A stretch of 20,235 nt of DNA, from positions 1 through 20,235 of the forward strand of contig ML210500.1 in the NCBI GenBank assembly GCA_004369085.1, written 5' to 3'. The notes under the pieces are model-generated. The model worked only from the letters and a program-made list of their open reading frames with translations. It was not told where the DNA came from and ran no database searches. Source of the DNA: Coprinopsis marcescibilis. Taxonomy: Eukaryota > Basidiomycota > Agaricomycetes > Agaricales > Psathyrellaceae. This document shows positions 1-9,109 of this stretch, piece by piece. Positions within the stretch are counted from its first letter, which is position 1. Each line of letters starts with the position of its first letter. The position numbers and the translations under genes are program-made.

Positions 1-599
1 CCAACCAGCTCCATAGCCATTTGCAGCGTTCAACTGCTTTCATCGCAACGCGGTACACGCAGGGATCGTCCAGGAGCAACGGGGCCATGATGCTGCAGCC
101 TGCCTTCCCCTCCCCGGAAAGTGCATGACCGAAAGCGCTTTCATTGAGCTGTTAAGGAGGAAGGTGGATGGGTTCACGGCTTCAATTGGTTCCGGTTCGG
201 GAATCGTCGTCGTCAACAGACGACGAGTAGGCGTGGATATCCTTTGGCTTTGGATCTTCCTCTCCCCTTGTCACCGATAGTGGATGCGTAGGACTGGGTA
301 CGAGGGCGTGTGCGAAGGTGCGGGGACGGAGTTCATTGTTATAAACTGTTTCTCTTGCATCGGCTGCGGCTACGCTGTTCCTTTCTGAGAGTCAGAGAAA
401 ACAAAAACGGACGGCGACGCGATGATTGGCAAGTTTGGCTGTTACAAGTGCCAGTGCGGCTGCAATTGGGGTTCCAAAAGGAATAACCTTCAGCGACGCC
501 GAGGGTTTGAACCAACGAGTCCGCAGCGCGAGAAATAAAAGCCATTTGGATTCAAGGCACAACCCTACCATATCTGGGTCCAGTGAGATCACAAGGAGC

Positions 600-2939
600 G
601 TCCCAAACTTCCCTAACAACATCCCTGACCAACCCTGACTCGATCCAATCTCCTGTACCAAGTCTCTCCCCTCGCCATCCTGCGCCCCGCCCAACAACGT
701 CTCCCGAATATGGTCAATCAGAATCTTGACAGCGCGACCGTACTGAGGGGCTACACCCTGTTGTTTCCCAAGTAGGCGAGAAAGGTGACATAGCTGCCTG
801 TAGCTCCGAATCTGCGTCCCCGAGGTACAGCTTGATCTGCGCAATATTCGCTCGCAGGTCACGCTCGATCGTGACCCTGAATTCCGCGTACAGTGCCGCA
901 ACGTGTGTTGTGGTGCTCAGCATTGCTACATCGATTGCGCTGGAAGTGGCTGGAACACCAGCTCGCAGCGCAGTGGAGAGGAGAGTAGGGGTTTGAAAAT
1001 TGAATGTGATGTTGGCAGTGGCGTTCGAGTCAGAGTTGCAGTCTCGTCACCCATTGGTCGATGGGGTTGCGGGTGGTGCTGGCAATGACCACCTCACAGG
1101 CTCGTCGAAGACCGTGCTCGATGCCCTACGTATCCAAAGCCTAAGGTCAATCACTTCCAAGTACAAAAGCGCAAGTATGTGAATGACATACGTGTTGGGT
1201 ACCTCTAATGCTCTCATCCCTCTGCTAACGCCTCTTTCTGGTCATACGATCCTTGAGTTATAGATTCGCCCTCTAGGTTCTTCGCCACATCTTTCAGAAT
1301 CAGCAGGTGGCTGACGAGGAACAGATCGCGGTCTAGCTGTGTGCTAGGTGGTGGTCGAGCTTTGACCATATCGCGGGCCGAGAGCAGCACCTGACGGCAG
1401 AAAGGGCAGCCTCTTGAGCAATGTCTTAGAAGATGGCAGGCTGACAAAAGGTTCAAGCCATCTTTCCCAAGGAACCCGAATCCATCCCGTGTCCCACTGA
1501 AAACAGGGTGCTGCTTGCTGAGGTGGAGGAAATTGGCGCAGCGAGGACCATCAACGCTCTTGAAGGACGGTGCAGACTTTGCAAACTGCCGTTACCCGTG
1601 GTTCGCGCAAGATTCGGGGCCTTAGGTCGTCACACAAAAGGTCGCAGGTGTGTCCAGGTATTGACTGTGAGGAAAGGTCAGAACTCGTATAGTTTCGATC
1701 GAGCTGGCTTACTACTATAGCTGGTCCTCTACGGTGCCGAAGAATTCGAGATCGAGGTTGAATTCGTCGGTGCAGAGCTCCTTGGGGTAGCCGCACCCAG
1801 CCCTGGTCTTTCACACAATCAACGAGAGACGGAATGGGGAACTTTTCACATACCAGCTCGATCAAATCACTCCTTGTATGGTCTAATCCCTTGAGCTGAA
1901 ATAAGGCCCATGGCATTCTGCCAAAAGTGAGGGTTTGTCTGGGTAGGATCGAGCAAGTCGTTCGAGTTCTCCCACCAGGGGCGCGAATTTGTTTGAGACG
2001 GATCGGAATCGAGTGTACAAAGGTGCATTTGAGCCGTTTGTGACACGTCCTAAGAATGCGAATGAGATTTAAGAACCGAACGAACAGCGGTGTATGTTGG
2101 CGTACCCTCTCAGAGACGTTTGGACATATCAGAAGACGACGCTCTCAAGGACCCTAAAAAGTTCATCTTTATCAAGGTCATGGCTCTTGTCATGCGTTGT
2201 TGAAAACGCAGAAGATACACCTCGGCTTCCTTGAAATGTCGCTAAACATTGTATGCATTAGGTCCTGAAACATCGTGAAATGGAATGCGCTAACCTTCTC
2301 GGTGCAAACATGTACAGGAAGTCTCCCTGGTAAATTCGGAGCTGCTCTCCGGAATGGTTCGACATGCTCGCCGCAGAATCGAGTTGTTGGAAGTACCCCA
2401 GTTGCGATGTTGTCTGTTAGTTTGATCAGCTTATCCTGAGCACACATGTCAATTCCTCCTTTCTAAATAACGCGACTCAGGCATACCTTGGCCTCGAGCA
2501 AACGCTCTTCCCTCCTCCTCCACACTCTGGCAATTCTCCTGCATCACATCCATTTCAGCAGGTCATCGACATTCCCCCTGAAATGACCCCTGGCTGTGTG
2601 CGACACGAACCAGTCGCATGTGGCATAACTACTGGGTGATATGCGCGGGTTGGCATTGGTGCAGAGCATGAGTCCCAGTACGCACTGGAAGCGTGTTGGA
2701 CGGCGTTGAAGGCCGGGTTGAATATACAGTAGGTTTCACCGCTGATTGTAGTTCGTAGTCGTCACTGTCCCTATCCACGACGAGCTAGATGTGACATTAG
2801 AAGCGGATTTCGCCCAATTTAACGGAGACCCACCTACGTGCACCATGTTGATAGCAGTCAGGTCTGTACCAGGTACATTCGTTTCCCATTCCTCGACCCC
2901 CAAGGGAATAGGATAGATGCACCCGAGGGTTGTTGGCAT
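600..2939 (-). pseudogene. COG3: COG3 (SEC34) relic, conserved oligomeric Golgi complex subunit 3
   Basis: COG3 is a subunit of the COG tethering complex, which captures recycling vesicles at the Golgi. Pieces resembling it occur in the right order along the minus strand. The N-terminal segment VEEWETNVPGTDL lies near 2860-2900, with an ATG at 2939. LGYFQQLDSAASMSNH lies near 2345-2400. CDDLRPRILREP and VCKVCTVLQ lie near 1555-1640. DIAQEAAL runs into FCRQVLLSARDMVK and LFLVSHLLILKD at 1280-1430. IEHGLRRACEVVIAS lies near 1070-1125. DLRANIAQIKLYLG is near 820-880 and VKILIDHIRETLLGG near 690-740. The span of about 2.3 kb suits a full-length gene. A GTATGC...CTCAG intron at 2436-2486 joins two pieces in phase. 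The pieces sit in different frames without introns to explain every shift, for example a one-base loss between DIAQEAAL and FCRQ. I therefore call it a pseudogene. A sequencing error is the alternative, but the DUF6698 model nearby reads cleanly. The family call is from memory of COG3 homologues. Confidence 0.72.
2436..2486 (-). other. Intron within the COG3 relic
   Basis: On the minus strand the donor GTATGC follows CCAAG and the acceptor TGTGCTCAG precedes GATAAGCTG, with TTGACAT as a possible branch region. The 51-nt length fits basidiomycete introns. Splicing joins ERLLEAK to DKLIKLTDNIAT in one frame, a segment that fits the helical part of COG3 ahead of LGYFQQLD. Confidence 0.6.
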
Positions 2940-5140
2940 TTACGAGCAGAAGGACGTGGACTAGAACCAATGATTGGTGGCTGCAGGATAAATGAACGCG
3001 TGCTGTGTGCTGTCGCTGTTGTGAGAGGGCTGGTCGCGTTTTGATGGTGGGACTAGCGAGAAGTGCACTGAGCAGAATATGGGTATCCGGATTCCATGCG
3101 TGTGATCTCGTTGTGTTAACTCATTGGTTGGGATGTGCTGGTCTCGCTCGTCTGCGAATTTCAGGTCAACAATCATGTACTTTCACCCATTTTGTTTGGT
3201 GAGTAAGACCTGGTTTGAGCATGCGGCGGCGGGGGTGGTGGTATGGTGGTAGGCCATGGTGGTGTCAGGCGGGGCTGGTATGCGGATGGAGTAGAAAGGA
3301 CAGTTTCGCATTGTGGTAATCCAGGAGCGATACATGAGAGCAAGGCTAAGACTGCGTTGGGGTGTAAGAAGTATGAGTCATGAGGAGGGCGGAGGGGTTG
3401 TTGAGTTGGCTGGCCGATTGGGATGTGGGTTTTGTCCTGGCTCCTCTGGTTTCTGACTATTCGACTTTGACGTCAAGTCCTCCTTGCGGTCCAATGGCAC
3501 AAATACGAATGACCTCAACGACCCCACCCACACCGGACCAAATCCTCCTCCACCTCCCGCCATGTCCCGCATCTCTCCTATTCATGCCCACTCGTAATGT
3601 TCAATCAGGCTTAGGAAAAGGTGACGAAGACGGTTTGTAGTTTGTGGGTGTCAAGTCGTGAGATGGCTGTACATGTCCACCTCGAGCTGCTAGCTGAGAA
3701 TCCAACTCATTTGTGCGGGTGGTCAAGGACGAGTGAGCCAAAATGTTGTCCGAGAATATCGGAGGTACTTGATCTCCGCTTAAATGCGGCGCCTCGCTAT
3801 TGCCTTCCTTAAGGAGACACATTTGGCATTTCACTTTCACTGGCACTCACTCTTGGAATCGATACTTTAATTGGCATCATCCAAGCACAGCTCATCCTGG
3901 ATTCGTCGTCCAGCAGGACATTCAACCAGTGCTTATACGACGACAGATGGTCTTCCCAACAGCCTAGTCTCCCCATCTTCCTCGTCGACTTCTCGATGAC
4001 TTGGACCCCAGTGCTGAGCCGATGCTCTGCGTATGTCGTGTTTAGCGAACTGGTTACATGGTCTGAGATCGAGTTGCGATTCTCTGCCACCAGCACGAGC
4101 CGGCGATATGTCACCAACCCTTCCTTGGCTGCAGCCAAATCCTTGTAACTCGGGGCACACGGTCATTTCAGAAGAAGAAAACTTTGACGTCGTCTGGCTT
4201 GTTCCAAGTAATTTTCGTTAATCTGTCAAGCAGTGCCATCTTCTTACCTCGATCTGCAGTCTCGCATGGAGACCTCGCGGCCACGACATCGCTTATGAAG
4301 TCAGGCAACGAAGAGTTGGTGGAGAGCCCTCCAAGCGAACATAGCTGCCCCGACATCACGACTCGAGCTTTGGTGCGCTCACCAGCCATTTAATGGCTCC
4401 CAGTTCGGTTGTCGAGCACATACCAAATGCACCAGAGCGAGAGATCATCGAGAGGTGCGAGGAACTCCTCCTAAACCATCCCTAACTGACGCATGTGCGA
4501 ACAGCGTCAACTCACCTTGCGGCCTCGCGACATCAAGTTCACTGCGTGCATCCCACATCTTCAAGCCTGCAGCATGTCATCGAGCCCGCTGTGTTAAATT
4601 CCTTGTCATCAACCAACCGCCCAGACACCCCATATATTGCCAGTGCGCACCTTGAAAGCTTTCCCCTCTCCATCACGCTCTTGCCGTCGGCCAACTCAAA
4701 GCTCGCTGTCTTCGTACTGCACCTCGAGCTCGTCCTCTCTGCGAACATTTGTGTGCCCCCAACCACGCTGCTTTTATCGCTGCGAACGAGTTCGCAGACT
4801 CGGTGTTCGTATAGCAGGCTCAGCTATCGCACCCATCCCACCCATCTATACCAGACCATCGAAACTTGACAATTCTCCAAGCTGCCGACGACTTTTCCTT
4901 TTCGGTTCCGGGCACTCGAATGCAGAAACCAATATAGCAATTGACACACCTCAAGGTTACCACATTCCTTTATCAGCGATGCCAGACGCTGCCCTATTTC
5001 ATTCGGAAAAGCTCGCCCGCGTCGTGGTTTCATGGTCTCCAAGAAGGGCCACGCTCCCCGCTTTTTTCGATTTCCGTTGAGCGACGGATCATTGTGTGTA
5101 TACCTTTGCACCGACGTGGAATGAATCCGTAATGACCAGA
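2940..5140. other. Unassigned stretch with exon-like pieces on both strands
   Basis: I found no protein I recognise here. At 3228-3290 the plus strand is rich in GGT/GGC (simple-sequence character). Between 3809 and 4660 both strands read like protein. On the minus strand, removing putative introns 4382-4345 and 4182-4142 joins GAIKWL, LPDFISDVVAARSP, KKMALLDRLTK and AAAKEGLVTYRRLVLV in one frame, but the introns are only 38 and 41 nt and the second donor (GTTTTC) is poor. On the plus strand, 3857-4149 is open and reads LPIFLVDFSMTWTPVLS. A GTGAGT donor occurs on the minus strand near 4513, and an open plus frame covers 4637-5080. Which strand is real cannot be settled by eye. The region may be the far side of a locus divergent from the COG3 relic. 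Confidence 0.3.
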
Positions 5141-5176
5141 GATGACACAAAAGGACCTTAATCCATTCAATGGTGC

Positions 5177-5606
5177 ATGCTCACCTTGGACGTTCATGGT
5201 GAGCAATTGCCTAGATCGTGTCACTTTGGACCTTCGGATACTGACCAGCACAATCTCACAGGTGCCGCTGGAAGTCCTCAAACCACGCCCTCCCTCTCCT
5301 CTAGGCGTTTCTCCAGGGGCCGAAACCTTGAAGCAGAAACCAGGGTGTTCCACGTGTCAAATCGCTGGCTTCCAGCAGTTGTGGATTTGGTGCTGGATGT
5401 GTGTCACAGGTGAGCATAAATCGTCTCATTGAACGAGTATTTGACTGAGACCAAGACCTGGAAGCTGCTTCAGGCGTCAGAGTGAGATTGCGAAGGCGCG
5501 TAGGATAAGGGACTCACTTTGGCAAACCCTTGGCACCCGATTCCTAAATCATTGCGTGCCGGTGCACGACATCTGGACATACTTTAGTATCTTCTCAATG
5601 TTGTAG
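5177..5606 (+). CDS. Candidate three-exon gene, 100-residue protein of unknown function
   Basis: A self-consistent model has exons 5177-5198, 5262-5409 and 5474-5606. The ATG is at 5177 and the TAG at 5604-5606, giving 303 coding bases. Intron 1 runs from GTGAGC to CACAATCTCACAG with CTGAC upstream. Intron 2 runs from GTGAGC to GCTGCTTCAG with TTGACTGAG inside. Both (63 and 64 nt) have the length expected here, and both splice phases agree. The product starts MLTLDVHG and is rich in basic residues (SSRRFSRGRN). It continues through RWLPAVVDLVLDVC and RIRDSLWQTLGTRFLN to VHDIWTYFSIFSML. I recognise no family. The frame beyond the stop (GCFMTAMRLSGSRNN) still looks protein-like, so this may be a longer gene cut by a nonsense mutation. 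An open minus-strand frame at 5549-5788 competes for the last part. Confidence 0.35.
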
Positions 5607-5799
5607 ACGAGAGGAGAATTAGGATGCTTCATGACCGCCATGCGCCTGTCCGGGTCCCGAAACAACACTGTCTCACACGTGCTTCTTTGACTCTTGGCTG
5701 CTTGTGACGCCCCGGATGAATAAACAAAGACCATGCTTTTTCGCGACTTGATCACACAACTCCAGTGACGCCCTCGCATCATCACCACCGCTCGACCAG

Positions 5800-6193
5800 A
5801 ACCACAGATAACGCAGTACCTGGAGAACCAAACTCACAACACGCGTTTCTACCGTTCCCTCACTGGAGAAACTAGTCGCGTCAAGCTATACATCAACTCC
5901 CAATTGACAAGGCCATCATACGAAAAGTCGCTTCCTCCAGAAGATTTCATAGCCAGAACAGAGAGCACATTCCTCTGGCGGCAACGGCCCTCAACAACTT
6001 CGACTCTTCCGTTAATGCACTCGCAGAACTCCCCCCGACATCGTGGACTGCAAGAGTGCTCATTCGCCCCAGGGCCAAGCCTTCCTGCGAATCCTTCCGA
6101 ACAGACCTTCGATTAATGGTCAAATACAACATCACCGTCGGTGCCATCGTTAACACGGAAGCAGCCTTTACTAGTTACTGGCCAGCAGTTTAG
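5800..6193 (+). pseudogene. Frame-shifted coding remnant ending at TAG 6191-6193
   Basis: Two overlapping plus-strand frames each look like protein and together suggest one ancestral frame broken by an indel. The first, from about 5770 to 5965, reads RFYRSLTGETSRVKLYINSQ and then PSYEKSLPPEDFIARTES. The second, open from 5876 to the TAG at 6191, reads NNFDSSVNALAELPPTSW, RVLIRPRAKPSCESFRTD and YNITVGAIVNTEAAFTSY. No intron of usable length lies between them. The stop falls about 25 bases before the start of sequence shared with the solo LTR at 12125-12651. This piece could therefore belong to a retroelement, or could be a host gene into which the element landed. I do not recognise the protein. 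Confidence 0.3.
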
Positions 6194-6217
6194 CATCTAA
6201 GTTTGGCCTGGATCCGA

Positions 6218-6465
6218 ATATCGATAAGAGATAAGAGTTGTATATTTAAAACTTACCTAGTTAGGTAGTTGTACTTTAGTTTTGATCTTGTTTCTCTTTG
6301 TTCACTCGATAGTTTGTGAATAAGACTTTAGTTAGTCTTCATCATTGATCGATCGTCCTACTCAAAGACTTCAGAAACTCAATCGTCTTGATGTTCGCTT
6401 GTCTTGACTCTTTTGCAAAATATCATCGAACGACTTAGACGTATCTCTCATCTCGCATCGTAACA
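6218..6465 (+). mobile_element. Partial LTR, related to the solo LTR at 12125-12651
   Basis: This stretch aligns with the 3' half of the LTR at 12125-12651. Shared blocks include GATAAGAGATAAG, ACTTACCTA..TAGG, TAGTTGTAC.TTAGTTT, GATCTTGTT, GAATAAGACTTT and GTTAGTCTTC, with pyrimidine-rich sequence downstream. It ends in CGTAACA (6459-6465), matching the TGTAACA end of the other copy. The TATA-like TGTATATTTAAAA (6239-6251) sits where the other copy has TATATATAAATA. The upstream half (U3) cannot be aligned by eye, so the left boundary is unknown and no target duplication could be confirmed. It is either a diverged LTR or one truncated on the left. Confidence 0.65.
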
Positions 6466-6483
6466 CGAAAGGGATACAATCAA

Positions 6484-6502
6484 CACTGCGGTAACCCATA
6501 CC
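6484..6502 (+). repeat. Left terminal inverted repeat of the CACTG element
   Basis: CACTGCGGTAACCCATAC is mirrored exactly at 7451-7468 on the minus strand. Confidence 0.75.
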
Positions 6503-7468
6503 TGTGCTCGCCCATAACCTCCCCCCATATTAGCCATAACGTATACCTCGGGGCATCCACCAAACTGTGAAATTCCCACCAAATTAACCGCAGAGAAACC
6601 CATACATTTTGGTGTCCACTGGGGAGTACTATCACTGGCCTAGTGTTTATAAATCATTGGGAGTTTATAAATCGTGAATTTAGCAGTAGAACCGCCACAG
6701 AGAGCCAGGGTAACGAGCCAGTATGATGTGAATACTCTCTAGGATGCTAGGATGGCTACACAATTTTTTTCGTGATTTTTGGATAAGAAGTGAGGGCAGG
6801 AGGTGTCGTTTAATGGTGAAAATTTGCATGAAATCAGTGTGCATCCCAGTATTGCCCCAGATCAAAGATAATGCCAGAGGGTGTTCGCCTCTATTTTTTT
6901 TTCAGGACTACTAGTGCATATGTAGATCATATTTGTAACATAATTTTAAGACATCTTTAGCCCAGAGGTAGGTAGTTCACTTCTAAACAAAGAGGGTCTC
7001 TGGAAGGCTTCCCAGTGTGACATATTCAAGCTCTGTCCAAATGCCCTGCCCAAACACACTTGCCTGGACCCTCACAAACATTGTCATAGTACAATGTATT
7101 TTCCCGTATTCATGATAAATAATCCATTCATTCCATTTTTTTGGGTCGTAGAACTGACTTGCACTGCGTTTGAGCTGCTGGTCTGTTGTCTGCATGACAG
7201 AGCCGGGCGGAGTTGAGATCGGCTGAGTGTGATGGGGCATGACAGTTTTATAAAGACTATGTATTTTCAACTTGGACACACCGGAATTCCTCCGCTCGTA
7301 GTACCTACCTCTTTATCACTCAAATAACTACATAAACCTCGAGGTTAGACAATTATATACCTACCCTGAACTCCCAGGAAGATAATATGCTCAGTAACAT
7401 ACCCAAAATCATGCACCTTTGAAATTTTTATAAATACTAGGTAGGCGATAGTATGGGTTACCGCAGTG
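6484..7468. mobile_element. 985-bp DNA transposon with CACTG terminal inverted repeats
   Basis: The left end reads CACTGCGGTAACCCATACCT. The right end, read on the minus strand, is CACTGCGGTAACCCATACTA, which gives an 18-bp perfect inverted repeat. Ends beginning CACT(A/G) are typical of the CACTA/EnSpm superfamily (Plavaka-type in mushrooms). Subterminal TTTATAAAT motifs occur twice near the left end (about 6647-6672) and once near the right end (7426-7434). The expected 3-bp target duplication is not visible (CAA on the left, TTT on the right), so either end may have mutated. The interior is too short for a transposase. The minus strand at 6983-7200 is open and reads QFYDPKKWNEWIIY, perhaps a leftover coding piece. 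I infer a non-autonomous copy. Confidence 0.7.
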
Positions 7469-7572
7469 TTTCGGGCTTGGAATGTAGAGGATCAGATCAT
7501 TCGGATCATTCCACCTGACAATGTTGTTCAGAATTAAACCAACATGGCGGGATTCCACCAACATGCTCATGG

Positions 7573-7580
7573 CTCTTATC
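7573..7580 (+). repeat. Left 8-bp target site duplication CTCTTATC
   Basis: Identical to 8870-8877 and directly abutting the inverted repeat. Confidence 0.85.
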
Positions 7581-7614
7581 AGGACCCCCAGCAACCCCCT
7601 ATGATGCCTTCTCA
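7581..7614 (+). repeat. Left terminal inverted repeat of the hAT-like element
   Basis: Pairs with 8836-8869 at 33 of 34 positions. The one difference is the G/A in TATGATGCC versus TATAATGCC. Confidence 0.85.
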
Positions 7615-7760
7615 TGGCCTGGATAAAAATTGCCTGAAATTTTTGGACCCCTTACTGGTTTCCGGATAAAAACCCAGGGAAATTTCAGAAATGCCTTACT
7701 CAGTGTCCGGATAAAAACTGGGGTCTGGATGGGGGGCCTTCTCACGGGCGCGGATAAAAA
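7608..7760 (+). repeat. Left subterminal motif array (GGATAAAAA)
   Basis: Four copies of GGATAAAAA start at 7621, 7664, 7709 and 7752, spaced about 43-45 bp. Each is preceded by a CCTTCTCA- or CCTTACT-like block and a CCGG/CTGG. Repeated subterminal motifs in hAT elements are transposase binding sites in known cases; here that role is inferred. Confidence 0.75.
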
Positions 7761-8720
7761 TGGGGGGTGTCAGCATGCGGAGCATAAGGAATCTGATGCA
7801 TGCTCCCCACCTTGCCGCTGGTATGTTTTAGAGTGACAGAGAGCACGAAAAGTAGCCAATTGAGTTGCATATTCAATACATTGAATTCTTTTATTTGATT
7901 GAGTTTTGAGCTGCAGTATTAAGTGCCACAGCCACTCCTGTGAATCTACAACTTTCTATGTTCACACCTTTATCTGAAATATTGTTACTAGGCCCTCGCA
8001 ACTTGTTGGACCGCTTCAAAGAAATATTGCTTGCCAACAGATATTGAGGACGGGGCAATCTCGTTAGTCTGCTGGTTGAGGTCAGTAGAGACTGGGAAGA
8101 CTATCAGCTACGCATTCCGTTACATGAGGATCAGATTGTTCTTGTGAAAGGTGCGCTCACTTCAACTCTATCTGCGAAGATACCATTCCCACCTACTGGA
8201 CTTCTAGTCCTAACCCTGCACTCTCGTAGTGGGGGTAAAACCGGAAATCTGGGATTTATCCCTTCACACATCAACATTGCAGGGGCCGCTAAAATTGGCT
8301 GCCAAGTCTACGAGCATTTCCATGGTGTCAATTTTTGCATCTCCCTAGGCGAGGACAGCGAGCCTTCAAACCACCAAGGTTGTTTGCGTTAATCTTAATC
8401 GTCGCAACTCCTTTGTATCCTCAAGGTAGATCTGAGAGAGCAGGTGACACAAGATCTCTCAGTCTCCCAGGATTCAGGAAGACTTTGAGATGTTTTCTGA
8501 AGGAAGGCATGCCAGGTCGTGAAGGAGTTAGGTAAGGAGCGTGGGAAGGGCAAGGCCGCAGCTGATGGTGGGGAGGATGATGATGATTTTGCGTAGAGTT
8601 TTTTGAAATATGGATAATTGATCTCACTGAGCATGTAGACAGCGGGAAGAATTAAAGGATGCCTATTCCGCACAGCGGGAAAGAAAATTTGGATTTTTAT
8701 GATTTTTTTTGGATTTTTTA

Positions 8721-8814
8721 AGGCCTTCTCAATGGTCCAGATAAAAACTGGGTCCTGGGGAGGCCTTCTCATGGGCCCGGATAAGAACCCCCCCCAAAGT
8801 GGCCTGGATAAAAA
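8721..8814 (+). repeat. Right subterminal motif array
   Basis: Three further copies have their (A/G)GATAA(A/G)AA cores at about 8739, 8779 and 8806, each preceded by GGCCTTCTCA.TGG or TGGCCT. They lie in the same orientation as the left array, not inverted. Confidence 0.7.
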
Positions 8815-8835
8815 TCACCCAAAACAAGGAATTTC

Positions 8836-8869
8836 TGAGAAGGCATTATAGGGGGTTGCTGGGGGTCCT
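8836..8869 (-). repeat. Right terminal inverted repeat of the hAT-like element
   Basis: On the minus strand it begins AGGACCCCCAGCAACCCCCT, matching the left end. Confidence 0.85.
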
Positions 8870-8877
8870 CTCTTATC
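8870..8877 (+). repeat. Right 8-bp target site duplication CTCTTATC
   Basis: Identical to 7573-7580, immediately outside the right terminal repeat. Confidence 0.85.
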
Positions 8878-9109
8878 CGAGTCTTGTCTGAGTCCCTATC
8901 AGGCTATGATAATAAAAACCACCTCCATTGGTCAATGTCCCTTGAGTTGAAAGTTTCCCAGCCCCATATACATGCCTTATGTTCACGACATTGATTGAAT
9001 GTACCGTGACTATCATTTGAGTTGTCGTCACAACGAAGCCAATCTCGATCACCGTGTATCTGTATTTGGGCCAGTGTCCAGATGTTTCCATCCCCCATAA
9101 TAATTACAG

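Larger units (their letters stand above)
7581..8869. mobile_element. 1289-bp non-autonomous hAT-like transposon
   Basis: The terminal inverted repeats begin AGGACCCCCAGCAACCCCCT. The left (7581-7614) and right (8836-8869) ends match at 33 of 34 positions. The element is flanked on both sides by the identical 8-bp sequence CTCTTATC (7573-7580 and 8870-8877), the target duplication length of the hAT superfamily. Inside each end lie several copies of a GGCCTTCTCATGG..CCGGATAAAAA motif. No transposase-sized frame is present. The longest interior plus frame (8144-8392) reads YEHFHGVNFCISLGEDS and could be captured or decayed sequence. I infer mobilisation in trans by a relative elsewhere in the genome. 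P-type and other 8-bp duplicators are alternatives. Confidence 0.85.
7469..8903 (-). pseudogene. Minus-strand exon split by the hAT-like element and cut by the CACTG element
   Basis: Reading the minus strand from an ATCATAG acceptor (8904-8910), the exon begins at 8903 and is interrupted at 8877 by the 1289-bp element. If the element and one 8-bp target copy are removed, 8903-8878 joins the duplication and 7572-7469. The result is 46 codons without a stop. They include DSDKTRIRAMSMLVESRH spanning the junction and GLILNNIVRWNDPNDLILY after it. The frame then runs directly into the CACTG terminus at 7468. Upstream, the minus strand at 8911-9110 also looks coding (GNIWTLAQIQIHGDRDWL) and may be the preceding exon. 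I recognise no family. The restored frame supports both the coding call and the insertion boundaries. Confidence 0.45.

Noticed and set aside
392..901. The longest open frame in the window (169 codons, minus)
   Set aside because: It only partly overlaps the COG3-like reading (VKILIDHIRETLLGG), and the rest is read-through. An ORF of this length is near chance expectation for 20 kb, so it is not listed as its own gene.
4637..5080. 147-codon plus-strand frame
   Set aside because: Ser/Arg-rich first half, overlapping open minus frames, and no splice partners in phase. It is not distinguishable from chance.
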